In this document: positions 54,424 to 63,439 of the stretch, one piece after another | Numbering within the stretch: the stretch's first letter is position 1 | How the letters are laid out: each line of letters starts with the position of its first letter | DNA from: Helicobacter sp. MIT 99-5507 | GTDB taxonomy: Bacteria > Campylobacterota > Campylobacteria > Campylobacterales > Helicobacteraceae | Assembly (NCBI RefSeq): GCF_003364295.1 | Contig: NZ_NXLO01000004.1 | Location: forward strand, 124,001-188,000 | Length of the DNA: 64,000 nucleotides | Direction of reading: 5' to 3' | The notes under the pieces: model-generated | What the model saw: the letters and a program-made list of their open reading frames with translations, nothing else | The model's database searches: none | What the model was told of the DNA's origin: nothing | Translations under genes and position numbers: made by a program

Positions 54424-54800
54424 TGCGATATTTATTACTTTTCTTTATACTTGTTGGTATTATTAATGCAGAATTTATTGGTGAAATAACATTAAAAAAA
54501 GATGAAGTAAAAAATATCGAGCTTTTTGTAGAGAATTCTAAAAAAATATTAACTTTTAGATGGACACTTTATAAAGATGGTGTGCTAATTACGCATTTTA
54601 AATATGATGGAATCCCATATCAATTTTCATTATACAAAGAGCATTCAAATTCTGCAAAAATCACTTTAAGCAGTATCAATAGCGCAAATAATGCAAATCC
54701 ATATATGATTTTTTATTTTACAAATTATGATGATATGCAAAAAGAGGCGCGATTTAGGTATTATATATTTAATTTTAATAGCAATGTAGAGGTAATGTAA
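54423..54800 (+). CDS. exported protein of unknown function
   Basis: 125 residues from ATG 54423 overlapping the alr stop; a longer in-frame start inside alr is unlikely. Residues 1-17 form a signal peptide (RYLLLFFILVGIINA then EF). The mature part is a small beta-rich domain without cysteines. It matches no family I recognise. It lies between a peptidoglycan enzyme and a prenyl synthase and directly abuts the latter's GTG. Confidence 0.75.
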   Translation: MRYLLLFFILVGIINAEFIGEITLKKDEVKNIELFVENSKKILTFRWTLYKDGVLITHFKYDGIPYQFSLYKEHSNSAKITLSSINSANNANPYMIFYFTNYDDMQKEARFRYYIFNFNSNVEVM

Positions 54801-55700
54801 GTGGAGAAATTAGAGCTTGTTAAATCCACTATAAAGGGTTATTTTGATGATTTAGGAAATGATTCATTTAATCGCTTTAGAGATGATTTTTCATTTGGAA
54901 AAATGCTAAGAAGTAAATTAGTCTTTGCTATAGCACCAGATTCTGCTTATAGTGTAAAACTTTGTGCTATTATAGAGCTTATTCATTTTGCTTCATTGCT
55001 TCATGATGATGTTATTGATGATTCTACTCTAAGACGCGGCAAAATTAGTATAAATGCAAAATATGGCAATAAAAATGCAATAATGCTTGGAGATATTTTG
55101 TATTCAAAAGCATTTTATGAAATATCAACTATAGATTCTAATCTATCAAAAATTATTGCAGATTCTGTATTAAAACTTAGCTTAGGAGAATTAGAAGATG
55201 TAGAATTAAGCCTTAGTTTTAATCTTGATGAAAATAAATATCTAAAAATGATTGAATATAAAACTGCTGCATTAATAGAAGCTAGCTCACAATGTGCTGG
55301 AATCTTAATCGGTGATAATAGCGATAAATATAAGATTTATGGTAATTGCATAGGGATTGCATTTCAAATTATTGATGATATTCTTGATGTTACTTATAAT
55401 GATGATACATTAGGGAAAAATTCATTTAGTGACTTAAAAGAAGGCAAAGCAACTCTTCCATACATTTATCTATACAAAAAAATGAATAAACAAGATCAAG
55501 ACTTGCTATTATCTTTATTTAAAAAAGAATTAGATTCTAAGGAAATTTCTTGGATAAAACAAAAAATACAACAATATAGTATTATCAATGATGTCAAAGA
55601 AGTTGTAAAAAAATATGCAAATAAAGCACTTAGCGTGCTTGAAAGTCAAGATTTGCAGCTTGAATTAATCATGAAAGATATGCTTGATAGGAATTTTTAA
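54801..55700 (+). CDS. ispB: polyprenyl diphosphate synthase (octaprenyl type)
   Basis: 299 residues from GTG 54801. The two Asp-rich motifs are LLHDDVIDDSTLRRG (near residue 73) and IIDDILD (near residue 190), with GLK-like KEGKATLPYIYL after the second. It makes the long-chain prenyl diphosphate for the menaquinone side chain, the donor for the MqnP enzyme at 7388. The start abuts the upstream stop and hemA overlaps its end. Confidence 0.92.
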   Translation: MEKLELVKSTIKGYFDDLGNDSFNRFRDDFSFGKMLRSKLVFAIAPDSAYSVKLCAIIELIHFASLLHDDVIDDSTLRRGKISINAKYGNKNAIMLGDILYSKAFYEISTIDSNLSKIIADSVLKLSLGELEDVELSLSFNLDENKYLKMIEYKTAALIEASSQCAGILIGDNSDKYKIYGNCIGIAFQIIDDILDVTYNDDTLGKNSFSDLKEGKATLPYIYLYKKMNKQDQDLLLSLFKKELDSKEISWIKQKIQQYSIINDVKEVVKKYANKALSVLESQDLQLELIMKDMLDRNF

Positions 55701-56995
55701 TGCAATATTTAGTTCTTAGTTTTTCTCATAAAAATACACCGCTAAACTTACGTCAAAAGCTTTCACTTAGCGAATCCAATGCTGATTTATTATTAAAATT
55801 TGTTTTGGATTCTAATATTATAAAAGAGATGATTTTGCTTTCTACCTGCAATCGCTTAGAATTATTGATGATAGCAGATGATGCTTATGAAGCATTTCAA
55901 TTATGTTTTAGCAAACTATCTATTTTGTCAAATACAAATAAAGATGAATTAGAAGGCAGAGCAAATACTTTTGAAGGGTATAGTGCAATTCATCATATAT
56001 TTTTAGTAGCAAGTAGCCTAGAGAGTTTGGTTGTTGGTGAGACGCAAATTTCAGGACAGCTAAAAAAGGCTTATAGATACGCATTACATTGTAATTATTG
56101 TAGCAATAATGGTCTTGGGGTTGTTATAGATTTTGCATTTAAATGTGCTTCTATTGTGCGAAATGAAACAGGTATATCAAAAAAGCCTATTTCAATCGCA
56201 TCTGTTGCTGTATCAAGTATAAAAAATTTTATTTTTGATAAAAAAGAAGCAGTAGTAGTTGGTATCGGTGAGATGGGCAAATTTACTATAAAACATCTCT
56301 TGAATCTTGATTTTAAAGTAAGATTATTAAATAGAAATAAGCAAAAAGCCCTAGATTTTAAAGATGAATTAAAGAGCGATAATCTATCTATTGGCAATTT
56401 TGATGATTTAAAAAATGAGGTTAATAAAGTAGAATTACTCTTTAGTGCCACTTCAAGTGAGATTCCAATTATTACAAATGATATGATAGAAAATACACCA
56501 TTTAAAAGGTATTTTTTCGATTTAGCTATTCCTAGAGATATTGAGGATTTAAAAGATTCTAATATCACAATAACTACGATTGATGATTTGCAAAATATTG
56601 TAGATGAAAATATAAATTTTAGAAAAGAGAGCTTAAATAGGGCATATGAGATAGTTGGCGATGAGGTAAATGAATTTTTTAAATATTTGAGTGTTTTATC
56701 TGTCACACCAATCATAAAAACACTTAGACAGATTGCAAAGGAAGCTTCTATTAGCGAGATAGATAAAGCAATCCAAAAAGGCTTCCTTCCAGAATCTTAT
56801 AAAAACAATATAGCAAAAACAATTCATAATGTTTTTAATATTTTTTTACACACTCCAACAAAGAATCTAAAAAGTATATCTTCATCATCGCAATTAGGTG
56901 AGATAGAACGCACTTTAAAAATGCTTTTTGAAATTAGTGATGATAGCTTAAAAAAAGCAGAGCAAAAGCATGATAATAATGCAAAAATGAGGTAA
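55700..56995 (+). CDS. hemA: glutamyl-tRNA reductase
   Basis: 431 residues. The catalytic cysteine is in LLSTCNRLEL near residue 50, VVGETQISGQLKKAYR follows near residue 110, and the NADPH domain has VVGIGEMGKFTIKHL. It converts glutamyl-tRNA to glutamate-1-semialdehyde, the first committed step of tetrapyrrole synthesis by the C5 route. The C-terminal dimerisation helices are complete. The ATG shares its A with the ispB stop. Confidence 0.95.
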   Translation: MQYLVLSFSHKNTPLNLRQKLSLSESNADLLLKFVLDSNIIKEMILLSTCNRLELLMIADDAYEAFQLCFSKLSILSNTNKDELEGRANTFEGYSAIHHIFLVASSLESLVVGETQISGQLKKAYRYALHCNYCSNNGLGVVIDFAFKCASIVRNETGISKKPISIASVAVSSIKNFIFDKKEAVVVGIGEMGKFTIKHLLNLDFKVRLLNRNKQKALDFKDELKSDNLSIGNFDDLKNEVNKVELLFSATSSEIPIITNDMIENTPFKRYFFDLAIPRDIEDLKDSNITITTIDDLQNIVDENINFRKESLNRAYEIVGDEVNEFFKYLSVLSVTPIIKTLRQIAKEASISEIDKAIQKGFLPESYKNNIAKTIHNVFNIFLHTPTKNLKSISSSSQLGEIERTLKMLFEISDDSLKKAEQKHDNNAKMR

Positions 56996-56998
56996 GTT

Positions 56999-58726
56999 AT
57001 GAGATTTTCAAAGTTATTTGCTTTTAGTATGAAAGAGACGCCAAAGGATTGTGTATTAAAAAGCCATGAATATTTAATACGTGGTAGTTTTATAAAACAA
57101 GTAGGAAGCGGTATTTATGATTTTCTTCCACTTGGTAAAATAATCCTTGATAAAGTTATAAAAATCATAAAAGAAGAGATGGATAAAAGTGGTGCAAATG
57201 AGCTAAGTTTGGGTTTTGTTACGCCCGCAGAGCTTTGGATGAAAAGTGATAGATATAATAAATATGGTAAAGAGCTTTTAAAATTTAATGATAGAAAAAA
57301 TAATCCATTTGTCCTTGGACCAACACATGAAGAAGCAATAGTTGATTGTGTAAATGGAATGATAAAAAGCTACAAACAACTTCCAATAAATCTATATCAA
57401 ATAAATTTAAAATTTAGAGATGAGATTCGCCCTAGATTTGGAATCTTGCGTGCAAGAGAATTTATCATGAAAGATTCTTATAGTTTTCATAGTAGCAATA
57501 GCGATTTAGATAGAGAATTTGACTTGATGGAGCAAACTTATATCAATATTTTTAATAGATTAGGTGTTGATTTTAGGGTAGTTGAGGCTGATAGTGGTGC
57601 AATAGGTGGCAGCGGAAGCAAAGAGTTTATGATACTTGCACCAAGTGGGGAAGATGATATTGTAATTTGCACAAGTTGTAATTATGCATCAAATATAGAA
57701 ATCGCAAAAAGAAAACCAAAAGAGACGACAAATCCTCCACCACAAGCAGATTTTGCGAAATTTTTTACACCAAATATTAAAAGTATTGATGAATTAAGTA
57801 AATTTTTTAAAGTAGATTCATTTTATTTGCTTAAATGTGTAGCAAAAAAGGCAGTATTTAGCGATGGTAAAAATGAAGTTTGTTTTTTCTTTCTTAGAGG
57901 TTGTGATGAATTATCGCCTACAAAAGCACTAAATGCGATACCAAATGCACTAGATTTAATAGATATAGATTCTAGAGAACTAGAATCTATGGGCTTATTT
58001 AGCGGATTTATGGGACCATATGGAATCAAAAATATTACAAATGCTAAGCATATTTATTTTGATGATGAATTAATTGGTGCTAATAACCTTATTTGTGGTG
58101 CAAATATAAAAGATTATCATTTTGTTGGAGTTAATTTAGATTTATTTGAAGGGCTAGAATTTAGAGATTTACTAGAAGTAAAAGTTGGTGATTTATGCCA
58201 TAAATGCAGTGCTTCACTTGATATCACTAAAGGCATTGAAATAGGACATATTTTTAAGCTTGGTGATAGATATTCAAAAAGCTTAGAAGCGACATTTTTA
58301 GATAAAGATGGCAAGGCACAATTTTTTATAATGGGTTGCTATGGCATTGGAGTAAGTAGAATCTTAGGAGCAATACTAGAGCAAAAATCTGATGACAAAG
58401 GCGCAATTTGGGGGAATATCGCTCCATTTTGTGTAGTCATAATCATCTCAAATATAAAAAATGAGAATGAAGTAAAACTTGCAAATAAAATTTATAAAGA
58501 CTTGCTAGATAGCAAAATAGATGTGTTACTAGATGATAGAGATTTGAGATTTGGTGCTAAAATCGGAGATTTTGAGTTGCTTGGAATTAGCAATGCAATC
58601 ATAATAGGCAAAGAATTGCAAAATAATAAAATAGAGCTCGTAAAAAGGGAAGGATTAAAGAAAATACAACTAGAATCTAACATTACAAAAGATGAGATTC
58701 TATATCTATTGGAGAATAAAAATTGA
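56999..58726 (+). CDS. proS: prolyl-tRNA synthetase
   Basis: 575 residues, the bacterial-type ProRS with an insertion domain. Motif 1 covers IYDFLPLGK, motif 2 is RDEIRPRFGILRAREFIMKD (near residue 140), and motif 3 is GIGVSRILGAILEQ near residue 450. The editing insertion lies between motifs 2 and 3 (about 225-400). FILGPTHEEAI-like PFVLGPTHEEAIVD is also present. It charges tRNA-Pro. It starts three bases after hemA and overlaps the next TTG. Confidence 0.96.
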   Translation: MRFSKLFAFSMKETPKDCVLKSHEYLIRGSFIKQVGSGIYDFLPLGKIILDKVIKIIKEEMDKSGANELSLGFVTPAELWMKSDRYNKYGKELLKFNDRKNNPFVLGPTHEEAIVDCVNGMIKSYKQLPINLYQINLKFRDEIRPRFGILRAREFIMKDSYSFHSSNSDLDREFDLMEQTYINIFNRLGVDFRVVEADSGAIGGSGSKEFMILAPSGEDDIVICTSCNYASNIEIAKRKPKETTNPPPQADFAKFFTPNIKSIDELSKFFKVDSFYLLKCVAKKAVFSDGKNEVCFFFLRGCDELSPTKALNAIPNALDLIDIDSRELESMGLFSGFMGPYGIKNITNAKHIYFDDELIGANNLICGANIKDYHFVGVNLDLFEGLEFRDLLEVKVGDLCHKCSASLDITKGIEIGHIFKLGDRYSKSLEATFLDKDGKAQFFIMGCYGIGVSRILGAILEQKSDDKGAIWGNIAPFCVVIIISNIKNENEVKLANKIYKDLLDSKIDVLLDDRDLRFGAKIGDFELLGISNAIIIGKELQNNKIELVKREGLKKIQLESNITKDEILYLLENKN

Positions 58727-59109
58727 AATTCTTATTGGCTATTATTTATTTTTTTATTGAAATATTTTGTATAGTTGAATTTGCTGATGAGTTTGGGATA
58801 CTTAGCTTATTTTTAGAGATGATTATTACTGCGATTTTGGGCTTTGGCATATTGCTAAGTCAAGCATCAACGCTTCCTAATGCATACAATGAAATACTAA
58901 GCGGCGGAATTAGTAATTTTATAGGACGCAATTTGTTTCGCTTAATTGGTGCAGTGATGCTAATAATCCCTGGAATCTTATGTGATATCGTAGGGATTAG
59001 TTTTGTTTTTATATCTTTATTTTTCAAGACAAAAGAGACAAGATATGAATACAAAAAAGATGATGATAGCGATATTATTGATGTTGAAATCATAGAAGAT
59101 AAAAAATAA
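58723..59109 (+). CDS. FxsA-family membrane protein
   Basis: 128 residues from a TTG overlapping the proS stop; GGAG lies nine bases upstream. Three to four membrane helices cover residues 1-105, with the family pattern GFGILLSQ, then a GRNLFRLIGAVMLIIPGILCD-type helix (partly quoted). A short acidic tail follows. FxsA in E. coli relieves exclusion of phage T7 by F plasmid when overproduced; its cellular role is unclear. Confidence 0.84.
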   Translation: MKFLLAIIYFFIEIFCIVEFADEFGILSLFLEMIITAILGFGILLSQASTLPNAYNEILSGGISNFIGRNLFRLIGAVMLIIPGILCDIVGISFVFISLFFKTKETRYEYKKDDDSDIIDVEIIEDKK

Positions 59110-59110
59110 T

Positions 59111-59752
59111 TTGCAATATTTATTAACTAAAAAAAGAATAAAAAATATAATACTTCGAGTTGATAGATATGGAAATATCAAGATAAGTGCCCCTATTTGG
59201 GTGAAAAATGATGTAATTGATAGATTTATAAACTCAAAAAGAGAATGGATAGAATCTAGACAAAATGCAATAAAAAATAATTTAACAAAATATATTAATG
59301 GAGAGAAGATTTCTTATTTTGAAAACACATATACACTAAATCTAATTTACTTTAACAGAAATAAAGTAAATATTATTGATGATGTTTTAAATGTTTATAC
59401 GACAGATTTGCTAAATACAAAAAAGATTGAAAAACTAATTTTTGGTTTTTTCTCTAAAATTTCAAATGCTTATATAAATGAGATTCTATATAAATATAAA
59501 AATGTAATAACTAGAGATGTAAAATCTATAAAATTTAGAAACATGACAAGCAGGTGGGGTAGTTGTAGCACGAGGGCGGCAACCATTAGACTAAATACAT
59601 GTTTATTTAAAAAACCTCGTATATGTTTGGAATATGTTTTATTGCATGAATTAGTCCATTTAGTATATGCAAATCATGGAAGAGATTTTTATAATCTCTT
59701 AGAATCTCTTATGCCTAATTGGCGTAAAATTCGAGATATATTAGAATCTTAA
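59111..59752 (+). CDS. YgjP-like zinc metallopeptidase (DUF45/M48-type)
   Basis: 213 residues from a TTG one base after the FxsA stop. RNMTSRWGSCSTRATIRLN-type sequence (RWGSC core) near residue 145 and HELVHLVYANHGRDFY with the HExxH-like HELVH zinc motif near residue 178 define the YgjP family. The final MPNWRKIRDIL matches the family end. A cytoplasmic hydrolase of unknown substrate. Confidence 0.88.
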   Translation: MQYLLTKKRIKNIILRVDRYGNIKISAPIWVKNDVIDRFINSKREWIESRQNAIKNNLTKYINGEKISYFENTYTLNLIYFNRNKVNIIDDVLNVYTTDLLNTKKIEKLIFGFFSKISNAYINEILYKYKNVITRDVKSIKFRNMTSRWGSCSTRAATIRLNTCLFKKPRICLEYVLLHELVHLVYANHGRDFYNLLESLMPNWRKIRDILES

Positions 59753-59762
59753 AGGAGTGTTT

Positions 59763-60509
59763 ATGAGTGTTTTGGTTACAGGCGCCTCTGTTGGGTTTGG
59801 GGCTGCTATTGTTAAACTTTTAGTAGAGAAAAATTACAAAGTAATAGCACTAGCAAGAAGAGAGGATAAACTAAAAGAATTACAAAACGAATGCGGTAAA
59901 AACTGCAAGATTTTAGCACTTGATGTAAGAGATGCACAAAAGATAAAAGATGAGATTGATAAATTTGATGATGATTTTAGAAATGTTGATATCTTGATAA
60001 ATAATGCAGGACTTGCTCTTGGGCTTTGTAGTGCAGATAAAGCAGATATAAAAGATTGGGAAGAGATGATTGAGATAAATGTGTTAGCACTTGTTAGATT
60101 AAGCAGAATCTTTCTTCCTAGTATGGTAGAAAATAAAAATGGACATATTATAAATATTGGTTCTATTGCAGGTAGCTACCCATATCCTGGTGGAAATGTA
60201 TATGGTGCTACAAAGGCATTTGTAAAGCAATTTAGTCTAAACCTTAGAGCAGATTTATTTGATAAAAATATTAGAGTTACAGATATAGAACCAGGGCTTA
60301 GCGGTGGAAGTGAATTTTCTTTGGTGAGATTTAAAGGCGATAAAAAAGCTTCTGATAAAGTATATGAAAATGCAAATCCACTTTTGCCGCAAGATATAGC
60401 AGAAGCGGTATTTTTTGCAATTAGTATGCCAAAACATGTAAATATAAATAGAATAGAAATGATGCCTACTACTCAAGCTCCAAGTGCATTAAATGTATTT
60501 AGAGGTTAG
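59763..60509 (+). CDS. short-chain dehydrogenase/reductase (YdfG-like)
   Basis: About 248 residues, Rossmann fold. The cofactor loop is VTGASVGFGAAIV; LINNAGLAL follows near residue 80. The catalytic Ser lies in INIGSIAGSYPYPGGNVYGATKAF with the YxxxK pair. LARREDKL suggests NADP preference. The closest functional analogue is YdfG, a dehydrogenase of L-allo-threonine and 3-hydroxy acids. ATG 59763 follows AAAGGAG by five bases; the GTG at 59757 overlaps the site. Its end overlaps the convergent gtrA gene by four bases. Confidence 0.88.
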   Translation: MSVLVTGASVGFGAAIVKLLVEKNYKVIALARREDKLKELQNECGKNCKILALDVRDAQKIKDEIDKFDDDFRNVDILINNAGLALGLCSADKADIKDWEEMIEINVLALVRLSRIFLPSMVENKNGHIINIGSIAGSYPYPGGNVYGATKAFVKQFSLNLRADLFDKNIRVTDIEPGLSGGSEFSLVRFKGDKKASDKVYENANPLLPQDIAEAVFFAISMPKHVNINRIEMMPTTQAPSALNVFRG

Positions 60510-60880
60510 TTTTTAAAAGCAAAATATTTGCTAAATATGTATCCACTAATTGTGTAAAATACCGAAGCAATAATAGTTGCTATATATTTATCTACACCAA
60601 AATTTCTATATAGTATGACCAATACGATAAAATTGATGAGATAAGAGCAAATCATACATATTACAAATCTAAAAAATTCTTTTTTAGATTTTGTTTTTGT
60701 CCTAAAAGTATAAATCTTATTTAAGACATATGATATGATGATACCAATTATATAACCAATGATATTTGCAATCTCTGGAATCACCAAAAAAGCCATTAAA
60801 ATAAAGATAATGCCATAGCCAATAGCTGTATTAAATACACCAATAATCAAATATCTAACGAATTTGGAATCTTTTATCAT
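60506..60880 (-). CDS. GtrA-family membrane protein
   Basis: 124 residues with four membrane helices. The family pattern is FVRYLIIGVFNTAIGYGI at the start, SYVLNKIYTF in the middle and a final GYIFSKYFAF. GtrA-like proteins are thought to flip undecaprenyl-linked sugars or help glycosylate surface polymers. No partner glycosyltransferase is adjacent. Confidence 0.87.
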   Translation of the reverse strand: MIKDSKFVRYLIIGVFNTAIGYGIIFILMAFLVIPEIANIIGYIIGIIISYVLNKIYTFRTKTKSKKEFFRFVICMICSYLINFIVLVILYRNFGVDKYIATIIASVFYTISGYIFSKYFAFKN

Positions 60881-60962
60881 TTATTGCCTAACTATCCTTA
60901 TTGTCAGGGAGGATTCTACCTAAAATAAGATAGAATCTCACAATAAAATTAATGGAGATTGC

Positions 60963-61802
60963 TTGAGATTTCAAAAAATCTATATAGAATTAAGTGATAT
61001 TTGTGGGCTAAAATGCCAATTTTGTCCATCAATAAAAGGCAGAAGAGGGACTATGTCGCTTAGTTTATTTTCTAAAATTGCACTAGATTGTGCTAAATTT
61101 ACAAAGCTAATAGCATTGCATATACTTGGCGACCCACTAAAAATCAAGAATCTAAAAGATTATTTATTAATTGCAAAAAAATGTAATCTAAAAGTTGAAA
61201 TCACAACAAGCGGAATCTATTTGGATGAATTTGATTTTTTATTAGAATCTCCAATTAAGCAAGTAAATTTTTCTCTTGATGCAATTATGGAGATAGAATC
61301 TAGAGAATCTAGAGATATAGCTTTTAATAAAATATTTAAATTTTGTAGATATAAAGATTCTATAAATAGCGATATTTTTATAAATCTAAGAATCCAAAAT
61401 CGCACAGCTCCCAAGACTTTGGAATTGAAAAATATTTTAAAACAAGAGTTTGGTTTGTCGCATTTAAGTTCAAATATAAGAGTTGGCAAAAAAACAATCA
61501 TTACTTTTAGAGAGCCATTTTTGTGGAATCTAGATAATGATAAAATTGCTAATAAAGGCTTTTGTTATGGGCTTATAAGTCATTTTGGGATTCTATCAAA
61601 TGGCAGTGTAGTCCCTTGTTGCATCGATGCGGATGGTGATATCATTCTTGGAAATTTAAAGTCTCAATCTTTAGATGATATTTTATATGGAGATAGAGCT
61701 ATTAGTATAAGAAATGGATTTAAAAACAAAGTTATTATCGAGCAAAAATGCCTAAAGTGTAATTATAGAGAGCAATTTAATAATAATATTGTTATAAAAT
61801 GA
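60963..61802 (+). CDS. radical SAM/SPASM protein
   Basis: 279 residues from TTG 60963, with GGAG upstream. The radical SAM cluster motif is CGLKCQFC near residue 14 (Cx3Cx2C). The C-terminal SPASM region has KGFCYGLISHFGILSNGSVVPCC-type sequence (partly quoted) and ends EQKCLKCNYRE, giving auxiliary cluster cysteines. Such enzymes modify peptides or tRNA, or act in cofactor synthesis. No small precursor peptide gene was seen beside it, so the substrate is unknown. Its last bases overlap the -10 of the next gene. Confidence 0.85.
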   Translation: MRFQKIYIELSDICGLKCQFCPSIKGRRGTMSLSLFSKIALDCAKFTKLIALHILGDPLKIKNLKDYLLIAKKCNLKVEITTSGIYLDEFDFLLESPIKQVNFSLDAIMEIESRESRDIAFNKIFKFCRYKDSINSDIFINLRIQNRTAPKTLELKNILKQEFGLSHLSSNIRVGKKTIITFREPFLWNLDNDKIANKGFCYGLISHFGILSNGSVVPCCIDADGDIILGNLKSQSLDDILYGDRAISIRNGFKNKVIIEQKCLKCNYREQFNNNIVIK

Positions 61803-61808
61803 TATAAT
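61803..61808 (+). promoter_or_regulatory. -10 element of the outer-membrane protein gene
   Basis: TATAAT right after the radical SAM stop, 44 bases before the ATG at 61852. AGGAG lies nine bases before the ATG. Confidence 0.65.
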
Positions 61809-61851
61809 TTGCCGATATTAGTCAAAATCAATTTTTTTAGGAGTAAATTTT

Positions 61852-62967
61852 ATGAAAAAGATTTTATTTGGCTCGTTTGCAGTTGCTGGTTTATTGAGCT
61901 TTGCACAAGCAGAATTTGATCCTTATGGACATCTTGGTTTATATGGAGAAACAAATACAAGTAATAATAGCGGTGATTATGCAGGGCTTAGTGCATCTGT
62001 TGGATTTAATGTATATGGTAATGGTTTTTCATTTGGATTAGGTGGTTGGGCTGCTATTCCTATTTATGAAAATACTAAGAAAAATGCAGATAATACTTAT
62101 AAAGATATATTTGTATTAAGTGAAATATATTTTGGATATGATAGCAAGCCATTTGGAATAACACTTGGTAGATACGATACAAATCAAATGGGTTATGAGT
62201 GGTTTAGTGGTCATAATGAAGGTGCTTCTATTAGATTTGGTGTTGGTAATTTTATGAATATATGGGCATTATATTCTTATGAACAAGCTTTCCAATTCCA
62301 AAGAGTAAATAGAGAGACTTCAAGTCAAATCAATGCTTTATGGAATTATAAAAGACATGCAGGTAATAATCATTTAGCAGCAGGAGGTATTGATTTCTTT
62401 TTTGGTGATGTATTTACTATATCTCCATATGCATATTTTGTAACAGATCAAATTGTTGCACCTGGTGTTACATTGGATTTATTACTAGGTAAAAAGACTG
62501 ATTTATATTCTCAAACTCAATTTAAATATACATATATGGATGGTATTGGTAAATTAAAATCAATTAATTCAGGACAATTATTTTTAATCGATCAAGAGTT
62601 TGGTTACAATTGGTTTAAATTAGGTGGTGGTTATTATAAAACTACAGGAAATGGTGTAGGACATTTATCTTCTTATGGTGATAGCAGTAGATTCTATGGT
62701 GGTATGGTAGGTGCAAATTTCTACAATAAAGCTACAGCTCCATATTTTAATGGCAAACAATCTACTTGGTATGCTTTTATGGGTGCTAGACATAATATGT
62801 TTAAGTTTGACTTATTGTATGCAAATGGTGGATACAAAGAGCTATCAGCATTATTATCACTTGTATTATTTAATCACTTAGAATTTGGTGCTGGATATAT
62901 AGATTTAGCAAATATTGGAAACAATAAAAATAATTATGTAACTGGATTTATCAAAGCAATATGGTAA
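61852..62967 (+). CDS. outer-membrane beta-barrel protein (Helicobacter OMP family)
   Basis: 371 residues. A signal peptide of about 20 residues (KKILFGSFAVAGLLSFAQA) is followed by FDPYGHLGLYGE and alternating amphipathic strands rich in Gly, Tyr and Phe. The protein ends in a terminal strand FIKAIW with an aromatic last residue, as required for BAM insertion. Codon use is less skewed and AGAATCT motifs are fewer than in its neighbours, fitting a highly expressed gene. A porin or Hof-type role is likely; substrate unknown. Confidence 0.85.
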   Translation: MKKILFGSFAVAGLLSFAQAEFDPYGHLGLYGETNTSNNSGDYAGLSASVGFNVYGNGFSFGLGGWAAIPIYENTKKNADNTYKDIFVLSEIYFGYDSKPFGITLGRYDTNQMGYEWFSGHNEGASIRFGVGNFMNIWALYSYEQAFQFQRVNRETSSQINALWNYKRHAGNNHLAAGGIDFFFGDVFTISPYAYFVTDQIVAPGVTLDLLLGKKTDLYSQTQFKYTYMDGIGKLKSINSGQLFLIDQEFGYNWFKLGGGYYKTTGNGVGHLSSYGDSSRFYGGMVGANFYNKATAPYFNGKQSTWYAFMGARHNMFKFDLLYANGGYKELSALLSLVLFNHLEFGAGYIDLANIGNNKNNYVTGFIKAIW

Positions 62968-62973
62968 ATCAAA

Positions 62974-62999
62974 CTAATAAAGGGTTATCCCTTTATTAG
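62974..62999. terminator. bidirectional terminator between OMP and cytochrome c genes
   Basis: CTAATAAAGGG-TTAT-CCCTTTATTAG is a perfect 11-bp stem with a tetraloop, lying between two convergent stop codons. Confidence 0.8.
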
Positions 63000-63002
63000 C
63001 AT

Positions 63003-63329
63003 TTATTGTGGATTTAAAAAGATATATAGAGATACTACTTCAGATACGCTAAGATTATATTTTGGCATAAAACTCTTTCCAAGTTTCAATGCTTCTTCAA
63101 ACTTATCAAATGAGATACCTGTTATTTTTGGTGCTATTATTGGCTTTAATTTGCCATTTTGCTTGATATAACTTATTATTGTTCCTTCTCCATATTGTCC
63201 GTGACATTTAATACAGCCAATGCCTCTTGGATTCTTGTATAATGCTTTGCCATATTCATAAGGGCTTAAAAAATGATTACTATAAGCAATAGAACACAAT
63301 AATATTGATATTAAAAAAATCTTTTTCAT
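63003..63329 (-). CDS. small periplasmic cytochrome c
   Basis: 108 residues with an N-terminal signal peptide (KKIFLISILLCSIAYS). The haem motif is GCIKCHGQYG near residue 40, and a probable methionine ligand lies in KSFMPKYN near residue 90. It is a class I-like cytochrome, different from the c553 at 52996. Its redox partner is unknown. It is convergent with the OMP gene and divergent from folD. Confidence 0.86.
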   Translation of the reverse strand: MKKIFLISILLCSIAYSNHFLSPYEYGKALYKNPRGIGCIKCHGQYGEGTIISYIKQNGKLKPIIAPKITGISFDKFEEALKLGKSFMPKYNLSVSEVVSLYIFLNPQ

Positions 63330-63405
63330 TTTTTTACCTTTAGAATAAAATATAGTAATTCTAGTAAATATTATTCAAACATAAGTATTTAAATCTTTAT
63401 TTTAT

Positions 63406-63411
63406 TATAAT
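63406..63411 (+). promoter_or_regulatory. -10 element ahead of folD
   Basis: TATAAT in an A/T-rich spacer, 29 bases before the TTG of folD. Confidence 0.5.
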
Positions 63412-63439
63412 TACACTTTATTTTAAGCAAAGGCATTGT

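Noticed and set aside
56095-56715. 206-codon minus-strand frame opposite hemA
   Set aside because: Shadow of hemA; low-complexity Ser/Leu/Phe/Ile content typical of antisense AT-rich frames.
60963-61802. RiPP biosynthetic cluster around the radical SAM/SPASM protein
   Set aside because: No small precursor peptide, transporter or protease gene lies beside it; neighbours are a GtrA protein and an outer-membrane protein.
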